From the NCBI GenBank assembly GCA_947382865.1, contig CANDBF010000008.1:1-44705 (forward strand): a stretch of 44,705 bases of DNA, given 5' to 3'. This DNA is from an uncultured Clostridia bacterium (lineage in GTDB: Bacteria > Bacillota > Clostridia > Christensenellales > CAG-917). The translations under genes were made by a program, and so were the position numbers. The notes under the pieces are model-generated. The model was not told where the DNA came from. It ran no database searches and worked only from the letters and a program-made list of their open reading frames with translations. Below, piece by piece: positions 1 through 6,886 of this stretch; within the stretch, counting starts at the first letter, position 1, and each line of letters begins with the position of its first letter.

Positions 1-238
1 GAGCGGGACGGAAGCTCTTGCAATGCAAGAGCATTACATAGCTCCTGCTCTCTTTTGATTTCAGAATGAAAATCGGCGGGATACAAAATATTACTTTCGC
101 CATCGGCGGAGGTTTGCGTTGAGCACGACGGAGCGGGACGGAAGCTCTTGCAATGCAAGAGCATTACATAGCTCCTGCTCTCTTTCGATTTCAGAATGAA
201 AATCGGCGGGATACAAAATAATATACTTCCGCCATCGG
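1..238. repeat. Two copies of a 130-base tandem repeat with internal hairpin
   Basis: Copy 1 (1 to about 106) and copy 2 (131 to about 238) are nearly identical over their first 90 bases, differing at about one position (T56 versus C186), and then diverge. The period is 130 bases. Each copy holds a perfect 9-base inverted repeat with a one-base centre: GCTCTTGCA at 14-22 and TGCAAGAGC at 24-32, repeated at 144-162. The period is not a multiple of three and no frame stays open, so the repeat is not coding. The window starts inside the array, so more copies may lie to the left. Confidence 0.85.
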
Positions 239-273
239 AGCTTCCCGATTTCGGCACTAGGCTAAGGCAGTAG

Positions 274-444
274 ACCGACGAGTTCAAGGTAAGCGACAAA
301 AAGCTGATTATAGAGGCGCATCTGACAGAATCCACGCTCTACTATCGGGAAAACAATACCCACAGTCCGAGAATACGCAAGGTCTATAAACCGGTGATAT
401 ATTTGGACCGCACAATGGATTATATTATCGGCAGAGGCGATTGA
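274..444 (+). pseudogene. C-terminal fragment of an unidentified protein
   Basis: A frame is open from just after a stop at 271-273 to a TGA at 442-444 and encodes about 56 residues, with the readable stretches LIIEAHLTESTLYYREN and YKPVIYLDRTMDYIIGRGD. There is no ATG or GTG start and no ribosome site, and the frame begins right beside the tandem repeat. The composition looks like real protein and a hairpin follows the stop. I read it as the tail of a gene whose front was lost, perhaps by the rearrangement that made the repeat. I do not recognise the family. Confidence 0.45.
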
Positions 445-450
445 ACGCAA

Positions 451-475
451 ACGGGTTGCACTTTGTGCAACCCGT
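451..475 (+). terminator. Hairpin terminator after the gene fragment
   Basis: Perfect 11-base stem ACGGGTTGCAC / GTGCAACCCGT with a TTT loop, followed on the plus strand by a moderately T-rich stretch. It begins seven bases after the stop of the fragment and also lies beyond the end of the minus-strand gene at 517, so it may serve both directions. Confidence 0.6.
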
Positions 476-516
476 TGTATTTCGTCATTCTAATTCATCT
501 AATCAATATAAAAGCA

Positions 517-1407
517 TTATCCTTTTTTTACAATTTCGGAGCTACCCGAGGTATACCTTTCTATCTGCGGGTCTCCCCAATATGCAACGTAAGCGACTCC
601 GCTTGTATGCACTTTCAGCAGCGAGCTTACGTTCACTTCGGCGTCGACGCTGCCGCTTGCGTCTATTTCCGCGCTGTCAAGCGTAAAATCCTTCGCCCAA
701 AGTTTGCCGGAGCCAGACGCGTGCAGGGAGAGTCTGTTTCCCGTACCCGAAAGGGTCACCCTCGTACTGCCTGATACGCGCAAATCGATTGAGGGACACG
801 TCAAGCCGTTGCAAACCATATTGGTCGCTCCCGAGGTATCCGCAATAAAGCTATCCGCTCTGCCCGACAGCTCAAGATTCGCGGCGCCCGACACGTTGAA
901 GAATATATTGCTTGCGCTTATTCCCTTTGCTGTTATATTGGAAGCACCACGGACGTCGAGGTTTATATTGCCGTATTCCCACGACGGTAGCTCCATTTCC
1001 GTCGCGCCATTGAGAGTCCCGTTTATATTCAGAGTAACGCCCTCCGTCACGGTAATGATAATTTCGGTTGTTTGCAGTTTGCAAAAAATACGTCTAAGCC
1101 AATTCTTCCAATTCCATTCGCTTTCGCTGAGGATAAGTTTCCCGTTCTCGGCAGACGTCGAAAACTCCGAAAGAGTGCTGTCAAAATATTTTACGGAGCA
1201 TTTTTCTCCGCGCTGCAAAACTACCTTATGCGCGTTTTCTATTCTCAAATCGAGCTCTGTGACGGGCTCCTCCGTCTCATAAAACTTTTCAAAGTATTCT
1301 ATATTTTCCGCGCTGAAATCGCTGGAAAAGAACACTGCGCAGCCTATCCCCGAGAGCACCGCTCCTATCAGAATTATTACCGCCATAGCAATCACGAATT
1401 TTTTCAT
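517..1407 (-). CDS. GIN-domain (DUF2807-like) membrane-anchored surface protein
   Basis: The protein has 296 residues. A membrane segment lies at about residues 4-24, followed by a beta-rich region with many degenerate turns built around SGA, SGS and RGAS, each with alternating hydrophobic residues. That is the pattern of the putative head GIN domain (DUF2807/DUF4097 group), a parallel beta-helix-like fold outside the membrane. The start is MKKFVIAM at 1407 because GGGAGGTG stands just upstream. This ATG overlaps the stop of the HAAS-domain gene by ATGA (1404-1407), so the two are translationally coupled. PadR, HAAS protein and GIN protein commonly form an envelope-stress style cassette in Firmicutes. 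The exact role is unknown. Confidence 0.8.
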   Translation of the reverse strand: MKKFVIAMAVIILIGAVLSGIGCAVFFSSDFSAENIEYFEKFYETEEPVTELDLRIENAHKVVLQRGEKCSVKYFDSTLSEFSTSAENGKLILSESEWNWKNWLRRIFCKLQTTEIIITVTEGVTLNINGTLNGATEMELPSWEYGNINLDVRGASNITAKGISASNIFFNVSGAANLELSGRADSFIADTSGATNMVCNGLTCPSIDLRVSGSTRVTLSGTGNRLSLHASGSGKLWAKDFTLDSAEIDASGSVDAEVNVSSLLKVHTSGVAYVAYWGDPQIERYTSGSSEIVKKG

Positions 1408-2081
1408 TTTGCACCTCCCTCGGCGGATTTGAATGCCGACCTCATAAGTTTGATTGCTGCGGCAAACAAAAGACACCCGATTGCCGCGAGCATAAGTCCT
1501 ATGCCGAACGTAATAAGCCATATCCCCGCGCTGAAAGCTATCGTCGCAAAAGCTGCGATAATCACTGCGATACCGCCGACCGTAAGGCCTAAGCCCGTCG
1601 CAAACAGAGCGATTGCAATCATAATATACACGATTGTCTTCACAATGCCCGCGGCAGATACTCCGTTCTTTTTGTCTGTCTCGTTTTCGGGAGGAGTACT
1701 GCCTGCTTCGGGCGCGACAAAAGCGGGAGCGGGACGGTAGTACGCCTGTGATTCCACTTCGTAGTTGCGGGGCTCGTATGAGCGTGCGGGCTCGTCGAAT
1801 ACCGCGCCGTAGCCACCGCCCTTTCGTGCCCCGTCGGACGTATCGCCGTCAAAACGCGCCGCCTCTTTTCGGGAGCGCTCGTCGCTCTCCTCGCGTACGC
1901 TCTGCGCTACGTCCTCGGGAAAGCCGAACTCTTTTATGATATCCTCTTCCGCCGCTCCGTCGTCAAAACGGTCTTGGTACATCTCCTCGTAATAGTTGAG
2001 CACGGTACGTTTTTCGGTTCCCGTCATACCTTCGCGGCTTAACGCGCGTTCCAGCTGCGCCATCCAAGTGCTTTTTCTCAT
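1404..2081 (-). CDS. HAAS/DUF1700 domain membrane protein
   Basis: The protein has 225 residues. Residues 1-65 match the HAAS signalling domain (DUF1700): a helical unit with YYEEMYQDRFDDG and a conserved EFGFPEDVAQSV, roughly the F/L-G-xPxxVA signature. A polar Arg/Glu-rich linker follows. The last 90 or so residues hold two to three hydrophobic segments. Such proteins are encoded beside PadR regulators and GIN-domain proteins and are thought to pass a membrane signal. The gene starts 11 bases after the PadR stop and overlaps the next gene by four bases, so the three form one operon. Confidence 0.85.
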   Translation of the reverse strand: MRKSTWMAQLERALSREGMTGTEKRTVLNYYEEMYQDRFDDGAAEEDIIKEFGFPEDVAQSVREESDERSRKEAARFDGDTSDGARKGGGYGAVFDEPARSYEPRNYEVESQAYYRPAPAFVAPEAGSTPPENETDKKNGVSAAGIVKTIVYIMIAIALFATGLGLTVGGIAVIIAAFATIAFSAGIWLITFGIGLMLAAIGCLLFAAAIKLMRSAFKSAEGGAK

Positions 2082-2092
2082 ATCATATCTCC

Positions 2093-2395
2093 TTAATTTT
2101 GCAGAAATCGATAAATTGACAACATCTGTTCCATATCCCGATAAAACTCTTTGAGCCTTTCCCTGCCGATATCGGTAATACGGTAATACTTTCGCAGTCT
2201 TCCGTTGTACAGGCGGTTTTTGACGCTGACAGCGCCTGACGCCTCCAAACGTTTGAGTATAGGATACAGCGTGGATTCGGAAATATCGACGTACGGGGAA
2301 ATCTGACTGATAATCTTATATCCGTAAGATTCCTCGTCCCGTATCGTAGCCAGCACGCAGCCTTCCAGAAGTCCTTTTTTCAATTGCGAATCCAT
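2093..2395 (-). CDS. PadR-family transcriptional regulator
   Basis: The protein is 100 residues long when started at MDSQLKKG (2395). It is a compact PadR winged helix: LEGCVLATIRDEESYGYKI (helix-turn-helix entry), STLYPILKRLEASG (recognition helix), then the wing with RKYYRITDIGRERL, and a short C-terminal dimerisation helix. The frame is open further to an ATG at 2452, but that codon lies in the -35 box and upstream of the predicted transcript start, so I reject it. It probably represses its own operon through the palindrome at 2421-2443. The inducer is unknown. Confidence 0.9.
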   Translation of the reverse strand: MDSQLKKGLLEGCVLATIRDEESYGYKIISQISPYVDISESTLYPILKRLEASGAVSVKNRLYNGRLRKYYRITDIGRERLKEFYRDMEQMLSIYRFLQN

Positions 2396-2420
2396 ATTTG
2401 CACCATACCCTTTATTGCAT

Positions 2421-2452
2421 AATACTATACATTGCATAGTATTGCTTGTCAA
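2421..2452 (-). promoter_or_regulatory. padR promoter with embedded operator palindrome
   Basis: Read on the minus strand there is TTGACA (2447-2452), a 17-base spacer, and TATAGT (2424-2429). A perfect 8-base inverted repeat, AATACTAT (2421-2428) / ATAGTATT (2436-2443) with a 7-base spacer, fills the spacer and covers the -10 box. A PadR dimer bound here would block RNA polymerase, which predicts autorepression of the cassette. Confidence 0.75.
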
Positions 2453-2477
2453 CGGTTTTTGACAATTTTTTCGATAT

Positions 2478-2518
2478 AAAAAAATGTCCGCGGTAAATCT
2501 ATCCGAATTACGGCGGGC
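2478..2518 (-). terminator. Terminator of the peptidase/hydrolase operon
   Basis: Arms GTCCGCGGTAA (2486-2496) and TTACGGCGGGC (2508-2518) pair with one or two mismatches. On the minus strand the hairpin is followed by seven T residues (2484-2478). It sits 65 bases beyond the P1 peptidase stop and just upstream of the padR promoter, insulating the two units. Confidence 0.75.
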
Positions 2519-2582
2519 ACTATATATTATAGTATTTTAGAAAATCATATTTTAGAGAAAGTAAATCGGCGTTTCTCGAATT

Positions 2583-3524
2583 TTATTCCTCGTCGTCCTC
2601 GCCGTCAAAAATAATATCGTATTCCCTGTCGAGCGTAACGGCGTTTATTATAGCCAAGCGGGTTGCCTCCACCGTCGCCGATTGAAGCATTGCAAAATTT
2701 ATTACCGGTATTTTGCCCGTCGCCATGCAGAACATGGTGTCGCCGTCGTAATCGGTGTGCACGGGGCGTATTGCCCTTGCGAGTCCGTTATGCGAAATGC
2801 CCGCGAGCTTGTTTGCTCCGACCTTATCCAGCGCGGCGTTTGTAAGGATACAACCTATCGTAGTATTCGCGCCCGTTATAAGCCTCGACACTTCGCCGCC
2901 TGCGAGAATTTTTTCCGTGTTTACAAATCCGTCCTTACCCTTTGCGCCTGCGATTATCTCCTCTTTATCGTACACGTCGCCCATAGCGTTGACTGCAACA
3001 ATCGCCGTAACCGTCACGCCCGCGACCTTGACGGTAGCCGCGCCTATACCGCTCTTGCACGCGTTTTTCAAGCCGCGGATTTTACCGACCGTTGCGCCTT
3101 TGCCGGCGCCTATATTTCCGAAAACGGGGATTCTACCTGCGTTTTTGCATGCATTAAATCCGTATTGTGCCGTTGGATAGTGATAATCCTTTTGATTCAA
3201 ATCAAAAAGAACGGCTTGCGATACGATTGGGACCACTTTCCCCGCCGTCTTGTATCCGTATCCGTTTTCTTTGAGATATTCCATAACGCCGCAGCTTGCC
3301 GCAAGACCGTAAGCTGAGCCTCCAGACAGCACAACCGCGTTTATTTTCTGCATCATTTTTTCCGAGCGCAACAAATCCGTTTCCCTTGTGCCGGGGGCGC
3401 CTCCGCGCTGGTCGCAACCGCCTGTTGCGCCCTTCTTCGCGAGAATAACCGTGACTCCCGTATATTCGTCGTCACAGTGCCCTATTTCAAATCCTCTCGG
3501 AATTACAATCTCTTCTCTGCCCAT
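2583..3524 (-). CDS. P1-family (DmpA/NylC-like) N-terminal nucleophile peptidase
   Basis: The protein has 313 residues and matches peptidase family S58/P1, the DmpA aminopeptidase and NylC oligomer hydrolase group. Visible motifs are GVTVILAKKGATGGCDQRGGAPGT near the N-terminus split over residues 23-46, VVLSGGSAYGLAA at about 64-76, and GANTTIGCILTNA at 218-230. In this family the chain cuts itself before a Thr or Ser that becomes the nucleophile; here that should be Asn220/Thr221. There is no signal peptide, so it is cytoplasmic. It begins directly after the stop of the alpha/beta hydrolase, so the two are cotranscribed. The substrate is unknown; beta-peptides or D-amino-acid amides are possible. 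Confidence 0.9.
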   Translation of the reverse strand: MGREEIVIPRGFEIGHCDDEYTGVTVILAKKGATGGCDQRGGAPGTRETDLLRSEKMMQKINAVVLSGGSAYGLAASCGVMEYLKENGYGYKTAGKVVPIVSQAVLFDLNQKDYHYPTAQYGFNACKNAGRIPVFGNIGAGKGATVGKIRGLKNACKSGIGAATVKVAGVTVTAIVAVNAMGDVYDKEEIIAGAKGKDGFVNTEKILAGGEVSRLITGANTTIGCILTNAALDKVGANKLAGISHNGLARAIRPVHTDYDGDTMFCMATGKIPVINFAMLQSATVEATRLAIINAVTLDREYDIIFDGEDDEE

Positions 3525-4421
3525 CTACTCCTCTCGGTTTTCAAGTATCTCGTCGATTGTCGTCTGTCCGTATATGACGAATTTATCGAAAAAATCCGCA
3601 ACGTCTCTTTGCACCTGCTTGCCGCAATGCTCGAACGCTATATCGTGCCGCGCGCCTTCGTAAAGATGAAGCTCGCAATTTATGCCGCACGCCTTGTACA
3701 TGTCTCTCAACTTTCTGACGCCTCTGCCCTTACGTCCCACCGCGTCGTCCGCGCCGCTGAAAATCGCTATCGAGCTCATCGGATTGAGATTTGCAAGCGC
3801 GCGCTTTCCGTATAGCTTTGAAGTGTTTTTCATCATATAGTAGCTGAACGCCACGCTCATAGGCGAGCAGGCGCACGGGTCGGCATGTATCTGCGCTCTG
3901 CGCTCGGGTACGCTGTTCACCCAGTTGTTGCGCTTATTGAGATTGGGTCTCCAATTTCCCGCGATAAGAGCAAGAGGCGCGACGGCGATTTTGCCGAACG
4001 TAAACAGTCCTCTCATATGCCCCGAGCCGAGAAGCGCGATCGCTTTTATGTCGGTATCGCATTGCGCTATCGCCTGACATATAAAGCTGCCGTAGCTCTG
4101 TCCCGCAAGATACACGGGCAGTAAAAATTTTTCTTTAAGCCAACCGTAAAAAAACAGCTCGTCGTTGAGCGTCTTGTCAAACACGTCGCCCTTATGTCTG
4201 CCGCGGTTTTCGGGAGTTTCCGTACGTCCGTGTCCGCGATGGTCGTCGGCAAATACGATATAACCGCGCGAGTTGAGATATTCGGCAAATTCATCGTATC
4301 TGCCCGCGTATTCGGACATACCGTGCACGAGCTGAACCACGCCGACGGGAGAGGGAACGTCGTCCCACAGCGTAACGAAGATTTCGTTATTGTCAAAACT
4401 TTTAAGCCTGAACTGCCGCAT
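3525..4421 (-). CDS. Alpha/beta hydrolase, monoacylglycerol-lipase-like (S33)
   Basis: The protein has 298 residues and is a serine hydrolase of the Hydrolase_4/monoglyceride lipase group. It shows the oxyanion segment VQLVHGMSEYAGRY (29-42), DDHRGHGRTE (59-68), the nucleophile elbow AGQSYG with Ser109, an acidic segment SGADDAVG, and the terminal His in YEGARHDIAFE. No signal peptide or membrane segment is seen, so it is probably cytoplasmic and acts on lipid esters or similar small esters. The start at 4421 has GAGGTGA upstream. It leads a two-gene operon with the P1 peptidase. The true substrate cannot be read from the sequence. Confidence 0.88.
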   Translation of the reverse strand: MRQFRLKSFDNNEIFVTLWDDVPSPVGVVQLVHGMSEYAGRYDEFAEYLNSRGYIVFADDHRGHGRTETPENRGRHKGDVFDKTLNDELFFYGWLKEKFLLPVYLAGQSYGSFICQAIAQCDTDIKAIALLGSGHMRGLFTFGKIAVAPLALIAGNWRPNLNKRNNWVNSVPERRAQIHADPCACSPMSVAFSYYMMKNTSKLYGKRALANLNPMSSIAIFSGADDAVGRKGRGVRKLRDMYKACGINCELHLYEGARHDIAFEHCGKQVQRDVADFFDKFVIYGQTTIDEILENREE

Positions 4422-4439
4422 ATTTTCACCTCGGAATTT

Positions 4440-4468
4440 ATTATATCGTAAACGACGACTTTTTACAA
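4440..4468 (-). promoter_or_regulatory. Promoter of the hydrolase/peptidase operon
   Basis: On the minus strand, TTGTAA (4463-4468), a 17-base spacer and TATAAT (4440-4445). The transcript would start about 12 bases upstream of the hydrolase ATG, just leaving room for its GAGGTGA site. Confidence 0.6.
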
Positions 4469-4536
4469 GGCGTACGCGGACATTATTTGCGCAATTTGCG
4501 ACATAATCCGCACAAATTTCCTTGCCGACGCGCTTA

Positions 4537-4565
4537 TTGCAATTCTCAATCGGATATGCTATGCT
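4537..4565 (+). promoter_or_regulatory. thiN promoter placed so that the transcript would be leaderless
   Basis: TTGCAA (4537-4542), a 17-base spacer, then an extended -10 TGC-TATGCT (TG at 4557-4558, TATGCT at 4560-4565). The expected start point is within a base or two of the thiN ATG at 4572. No GGAGG-like site precedes that ATG, unlike most genes in the window. Confidence 0.55.
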
Positions 4566-4571
4566 AGCGAT

Positions 4572-5177
4572 ATGAAAACAGCGATAATTCTCAACAGCGG
4601 CTCGCCCGTAACAAGAAAAATAAAAGCGGACAAAATCATATGCTGCGACGGCGGTTATAATTTATGTCCCGTCTCCCCCGACGTAATACTCGGCGATTTC
4701 GACTCTCTGGATTTGCCGGAGGACTGCGAAGCCACGGTAGTAAAGCACGACCCGCACAAGAACGCGAGCGACGGAGAGCTTGCCGTTTACTTCGCTCACG
4801 ACAGTCTCGGCGCGGACGAAGTCGTGTTTTACGGAGTACTCGGCGGAAGATACGACCATACTCTTTGCAACTTTGCGCTTATGAAGCTCGCGCGCGACCT
4901 CGGGATGAAGGTAAAAGCGGAGGAAGACGGGCTGGATTTGTATTACGTAACGGGTCAATTCGATTTACCATCCCAAAAGGGCGAAATAATTTCCATTCTG
5001 CCCTTCGGAGGCAACGCGATTGTCACAAATTCACAAAACCTCGAATATCCGCTCTCCGACCTTATGCTTACCACAAGCGGAGCGCGGGGACTCTCAAACG
5101 TATCTCTTGGGACAAAAGTGCATATCGACGTAAGATACGGCGGAGTGTTGGTTTTCCGATATATAAAAGGCTTTTGA
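4572..5177 (+). CDS. thiN: Thiamine pyrophosphokinase
   Basis: The protein has 201 residues, the usual size for a stand-alone bacterial thiamine pyrophosphokinase, which transfers pyrophosphate from ATP to thiamine to make TPP. Family motifs are in order: CCDGGYN (24-30), VILGDFDSL (38-46), HKNASDGELAV (62-72) and the nucleotide/thiamine-binding GVLGGRYDHTLCN (88-100). The C-terminal beta domain ends with SGARGLSN and a VHIDVRYGGVLV strand. The gene converges on thiT; uptake plus pyrophosphorylation forms a complete thiamine salvage route. No ribosome site is visible, and the promoter position suggests translation of a leaderless message. Confidence 0.93.
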   Translation: MKTAIILNSGSPVTRKIKADKIICCDGGYNLCPVSPDVILGDFDSLDLPEDCEATVVKHDPHKNASDGELAVYFAHDSLGADEVVFYGVLGGRYDHTLCNFALMKLARDLGMKVKAEEDGLDLYYVTGQFDLPSQKGEIISILPFGGNAIVTNSQNLEYPLSDLMLTTSGARGLSNVSLGTKVHIDVRYGGVLVFRYIKGF

Positions 5178-5282
5178 AAAAAATTTACAAAATTTTCTAT
5201 TTTGCCAATAAAAGCGAGTGCGCCGTCGTATATATTACGTAAAACGAAATAATCATTCTTTTATAAATCAAATCTCCTTTGA

Positions 5283-5313
5283 CAAAAGCAACCGAAGACC
5301 TCGGTTGCTTTTG
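5283..5313. terminator. Bidirectional terminator between thiN and thiT
   Basis: Perfect 12-base stem CAAAAGCAACCG / CGGTTGCTTTTG with a 7-base loop. The A-run and T-run inside the stem let it work in both directions between the two converging genes. Confidence 0.8.
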
Positions 5314-5339
5314 CGTTTATCTGTAAATTTATTGAATTT

Positions 5340-6608
5340 TCAGTTCTCTTTCGTTTCGGGCTCTTCATATTGCTCCGCGTTATCCTCTAAGATATCGGTC
5401 TGCAATTCTTCCGAATCTGTCCGCTCACTAGATTCCGCTTCCGTTTTTTCACTGACAGATATTTTATCGTCGGGATATACGAAGTCGTCATCGTCGTCCG
5501 CCGCCTCTATCGCTTCGATCTGCGCTTTTCCGCCTATATCGCCCGACTTATCCATCTGGGCAGTGAACGCCTTTGAGAGAAACAGCATAGACCCCGCCGC
5601 AAGCGCGATCGCCATATCCGCAAACGCAAAGCTGTTGTACGTAAGACTGTATACGAGCGCAGAATTGACGTTTGCAAACTCCGCGAAAGCAAACACGCCC
5701 GAAAGCACGTGACATACGTATCTTCCGACCACTGCGACAATTCCGCCGACGATAAAGCCGATTATCTTTTTGTCCTTGAACACTTTCTTCTCGACGAAAA
5801 TGCCGCTTACGCCTATAAGACCGAACGCGAGCGGATAATCGAGCAAGAACTGCATCGGGTGCAAGATCCACGGGTCCTGAATCGCTTGAAGCAATCCGTA
5901 GACGAGGCACACCAGCGTGCCGCGGCGCGTGCCGAACATACAGCAGTATATCATAAGCGGAAGCAGACTCGCGAACGTAACCGAACCGCCCTGAGGAAGC
6001 GCGAAAAATTTCACGTAGGACAGTGCAAACGACAGCGCGACGGCGACCGCCCCGTACACGATAGAACGCGTATCGCTTATCTTCCGCTTATCGCCTAAGA
6101 AATATATGACGGCAATTACGAGCATAAATATAATTCCCGACACGATAAGTCCCGTCGTGTTGGTGTACTGATACCAGTCCTTGACGGTGGGATAGTATTT
6201 TGCCATCTCCACCATTATCGCGATAAATCCTCCCACCAAGCCGACTGCGGCGACGATACCCGCGATTTTGGTCGCCTTTTTGTTGAAGAGTGAGCACACG
6301 AGCATAGCGACTGCGCCCGCAACGGCGATTATAAGCTCGGCAAGTATAGGATAGAAAAGCATATCGGACATATCGATATCCTCATCCGCCTTTATGCATT
6401 CAAATCTGAGATAAGTCATTATCACGAGAGCGCATATTGCAAGCCCCGCGACTATGCCAACCGCATACTTGACAAACACAGAAAACCTGTCGCGCTTGAA
6501 AAAGTATACGAGAAGTCCAACCGCAACCACGCAACCGATAACGGCTATGGCAAGGTACAGCAAAACCGACGACGCGCCCTCATATAAGCCTTTGACGATA
6601 TCATACAT
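5340..6608 (-). CDS. thiT: Thiamine transporter S component with N-terminal membrane extension
   Basis: The protein has 422 residues, about twice the length of a normal ThiT. Residues 181-352 are the ThiT core, the substrate-binding subunit of an ECF transporter: SFALSYVKFFALPQGGSV, LPLMIYCCMFGTRRG and the signature HPMQFLLDYPLAFGLIGVSG (250-269). Residues 1-175 hold about five further membrane segments not found in ordinary ThiT, and residues 353-422 are a soluble acidic tail. A TPP riboswitch and an SD-masking hairpin lie upstream, which supports the thiamine role. It would need the shared ECF energising module (EcfA, EcfA', EcfT), which is not in this window. The job of the extension is unknown. 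Confidence 0.9.
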   Translation of the reverse strand: MYDIVKGLYEGASSVLLYLAIAVIGCVVAVGLLVYFFKRDRFSVFVKYAVGIVAGLAICALVIMTYLRFECIKADEDIDMSDMLFYPILAELIIAVAGAVAMLVCSLFNKKATKIAGIVAAVGLVGGFIAIMVEMAKYYPTVKDWYQYTNTTGLIVSGIIFMLVIAVIYFLGDKRKISDTRSIVYGAVAVALSFALSYVKFFALPQGGSVTFASLLPLMIYCCMFGTRRGTLVCLVYGLLQAIQDPWILHPMQFLLDYPLAFGLIGVSGIFVEKKVFKDKKIIGFIVGGIVAVVGRYVCHVLSGVFAFAEFANVNSALVYSLTYNSFAFADMAIALAAGSMLFLSKAFTAQMDKSGDIGGKAQIEAIEAADDDDDFVYPDDKISVSEKTEAESSERTDSEELQTDILEDNAEQYEEPETKEN

Positions 6609-6614
6609 AAAAAA

Positions 6615-6635
6615 ACCTCCTGTCGCTCAGGGGGT
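6615..6635 (-). promoter_or_regulatory. Hairpin masking the thiT ribosome site
   Basis: On the minus strand, ACCCCCT pairs with AGGAGGT (6 of 7 positions) across a GAGCGAC loop. The second arm is the ribosome-binding site, seven bases before the ATG. This is the likely expression platform of the TPP riboswitch, giving control of translation rather than of transcription. There is no T-run after it typical of a terminator other than the short T stretch next to the start. Confidence 0.6.
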
Positions 6636-6690
6636 TCAAAAAGCGGATAATTTTGCATATGCCGACGAAAAAATATTTTTCGATTGCGGC

Positions 6691-6757
6691 AGCTTCCTTT
6701 CGCGAGGATTATCTCACAAGTTGAAGGGTATAATCTCAGCCTTTCGGCACCCCTAGC
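6691..6757 (-). promoter_or_regulatory. TPP riboswitch (THI box) aptamer
   Basis: Read on the minus strand the segment begins AGCTAGGGGTGCCG, has the conserved GGCTGAGA, then ATACCCTTCAACTTGTGAG (the ACCC-TT...AAC-TG...GA element), then ATAATCC, CGCG and AAGGAAGCT. AGCT at both ends can close stem P1. This matches the bacterial TPP aptamer in order and spacing. It precedes thiT, the expected target; TPP binding should lower thiT expression. Confidence 0.92.
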
Positions 6758-6763
6758 TCGTTT

Positions 6764-6793
6764 ATAGTAACACCGAGAGCAAATATATGTCAA
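6764..6793 (-). promoter_or_regulatory. thiT promoter
   Basis: On the minus strand, TTGACA (6788-6793), an 18-base spacer and TACTAT (6764-6769). The transcript would start immediately before the TPP aptamer. Confidence 0.55.
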
Positions 6794-6829
6794 CTTTCTT
6801 AGCAAACATTCGACAAATTTTTATACGGC

Positions 6830-6857
6830 TTGACAACCGCGCTCGTCATTGTATATT
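6830..6857 (+). promoter_or_regulatory. mscL promoter
   Basis: TTGACA (6830-6835), a 16-base spacer and TATATT (6852-6857). Its position inside the longer open frame upstream shows that mscL must start downstream, at 6887. Confidence 0.65.
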
Positions 6858-6886
6858 ATTCCTATATAAGAGTTAAGGAGAAAGAT

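Noticed and set aside
2393..2452. Longer PadR start at 2452
   Set aside because: It would start in the -35 box; the start at 2395 also matches PadR length.
6830..6886. Longer mscL start
   Set aside because: The mscL promoter lies in that interval and AAGGAG points to 6887.
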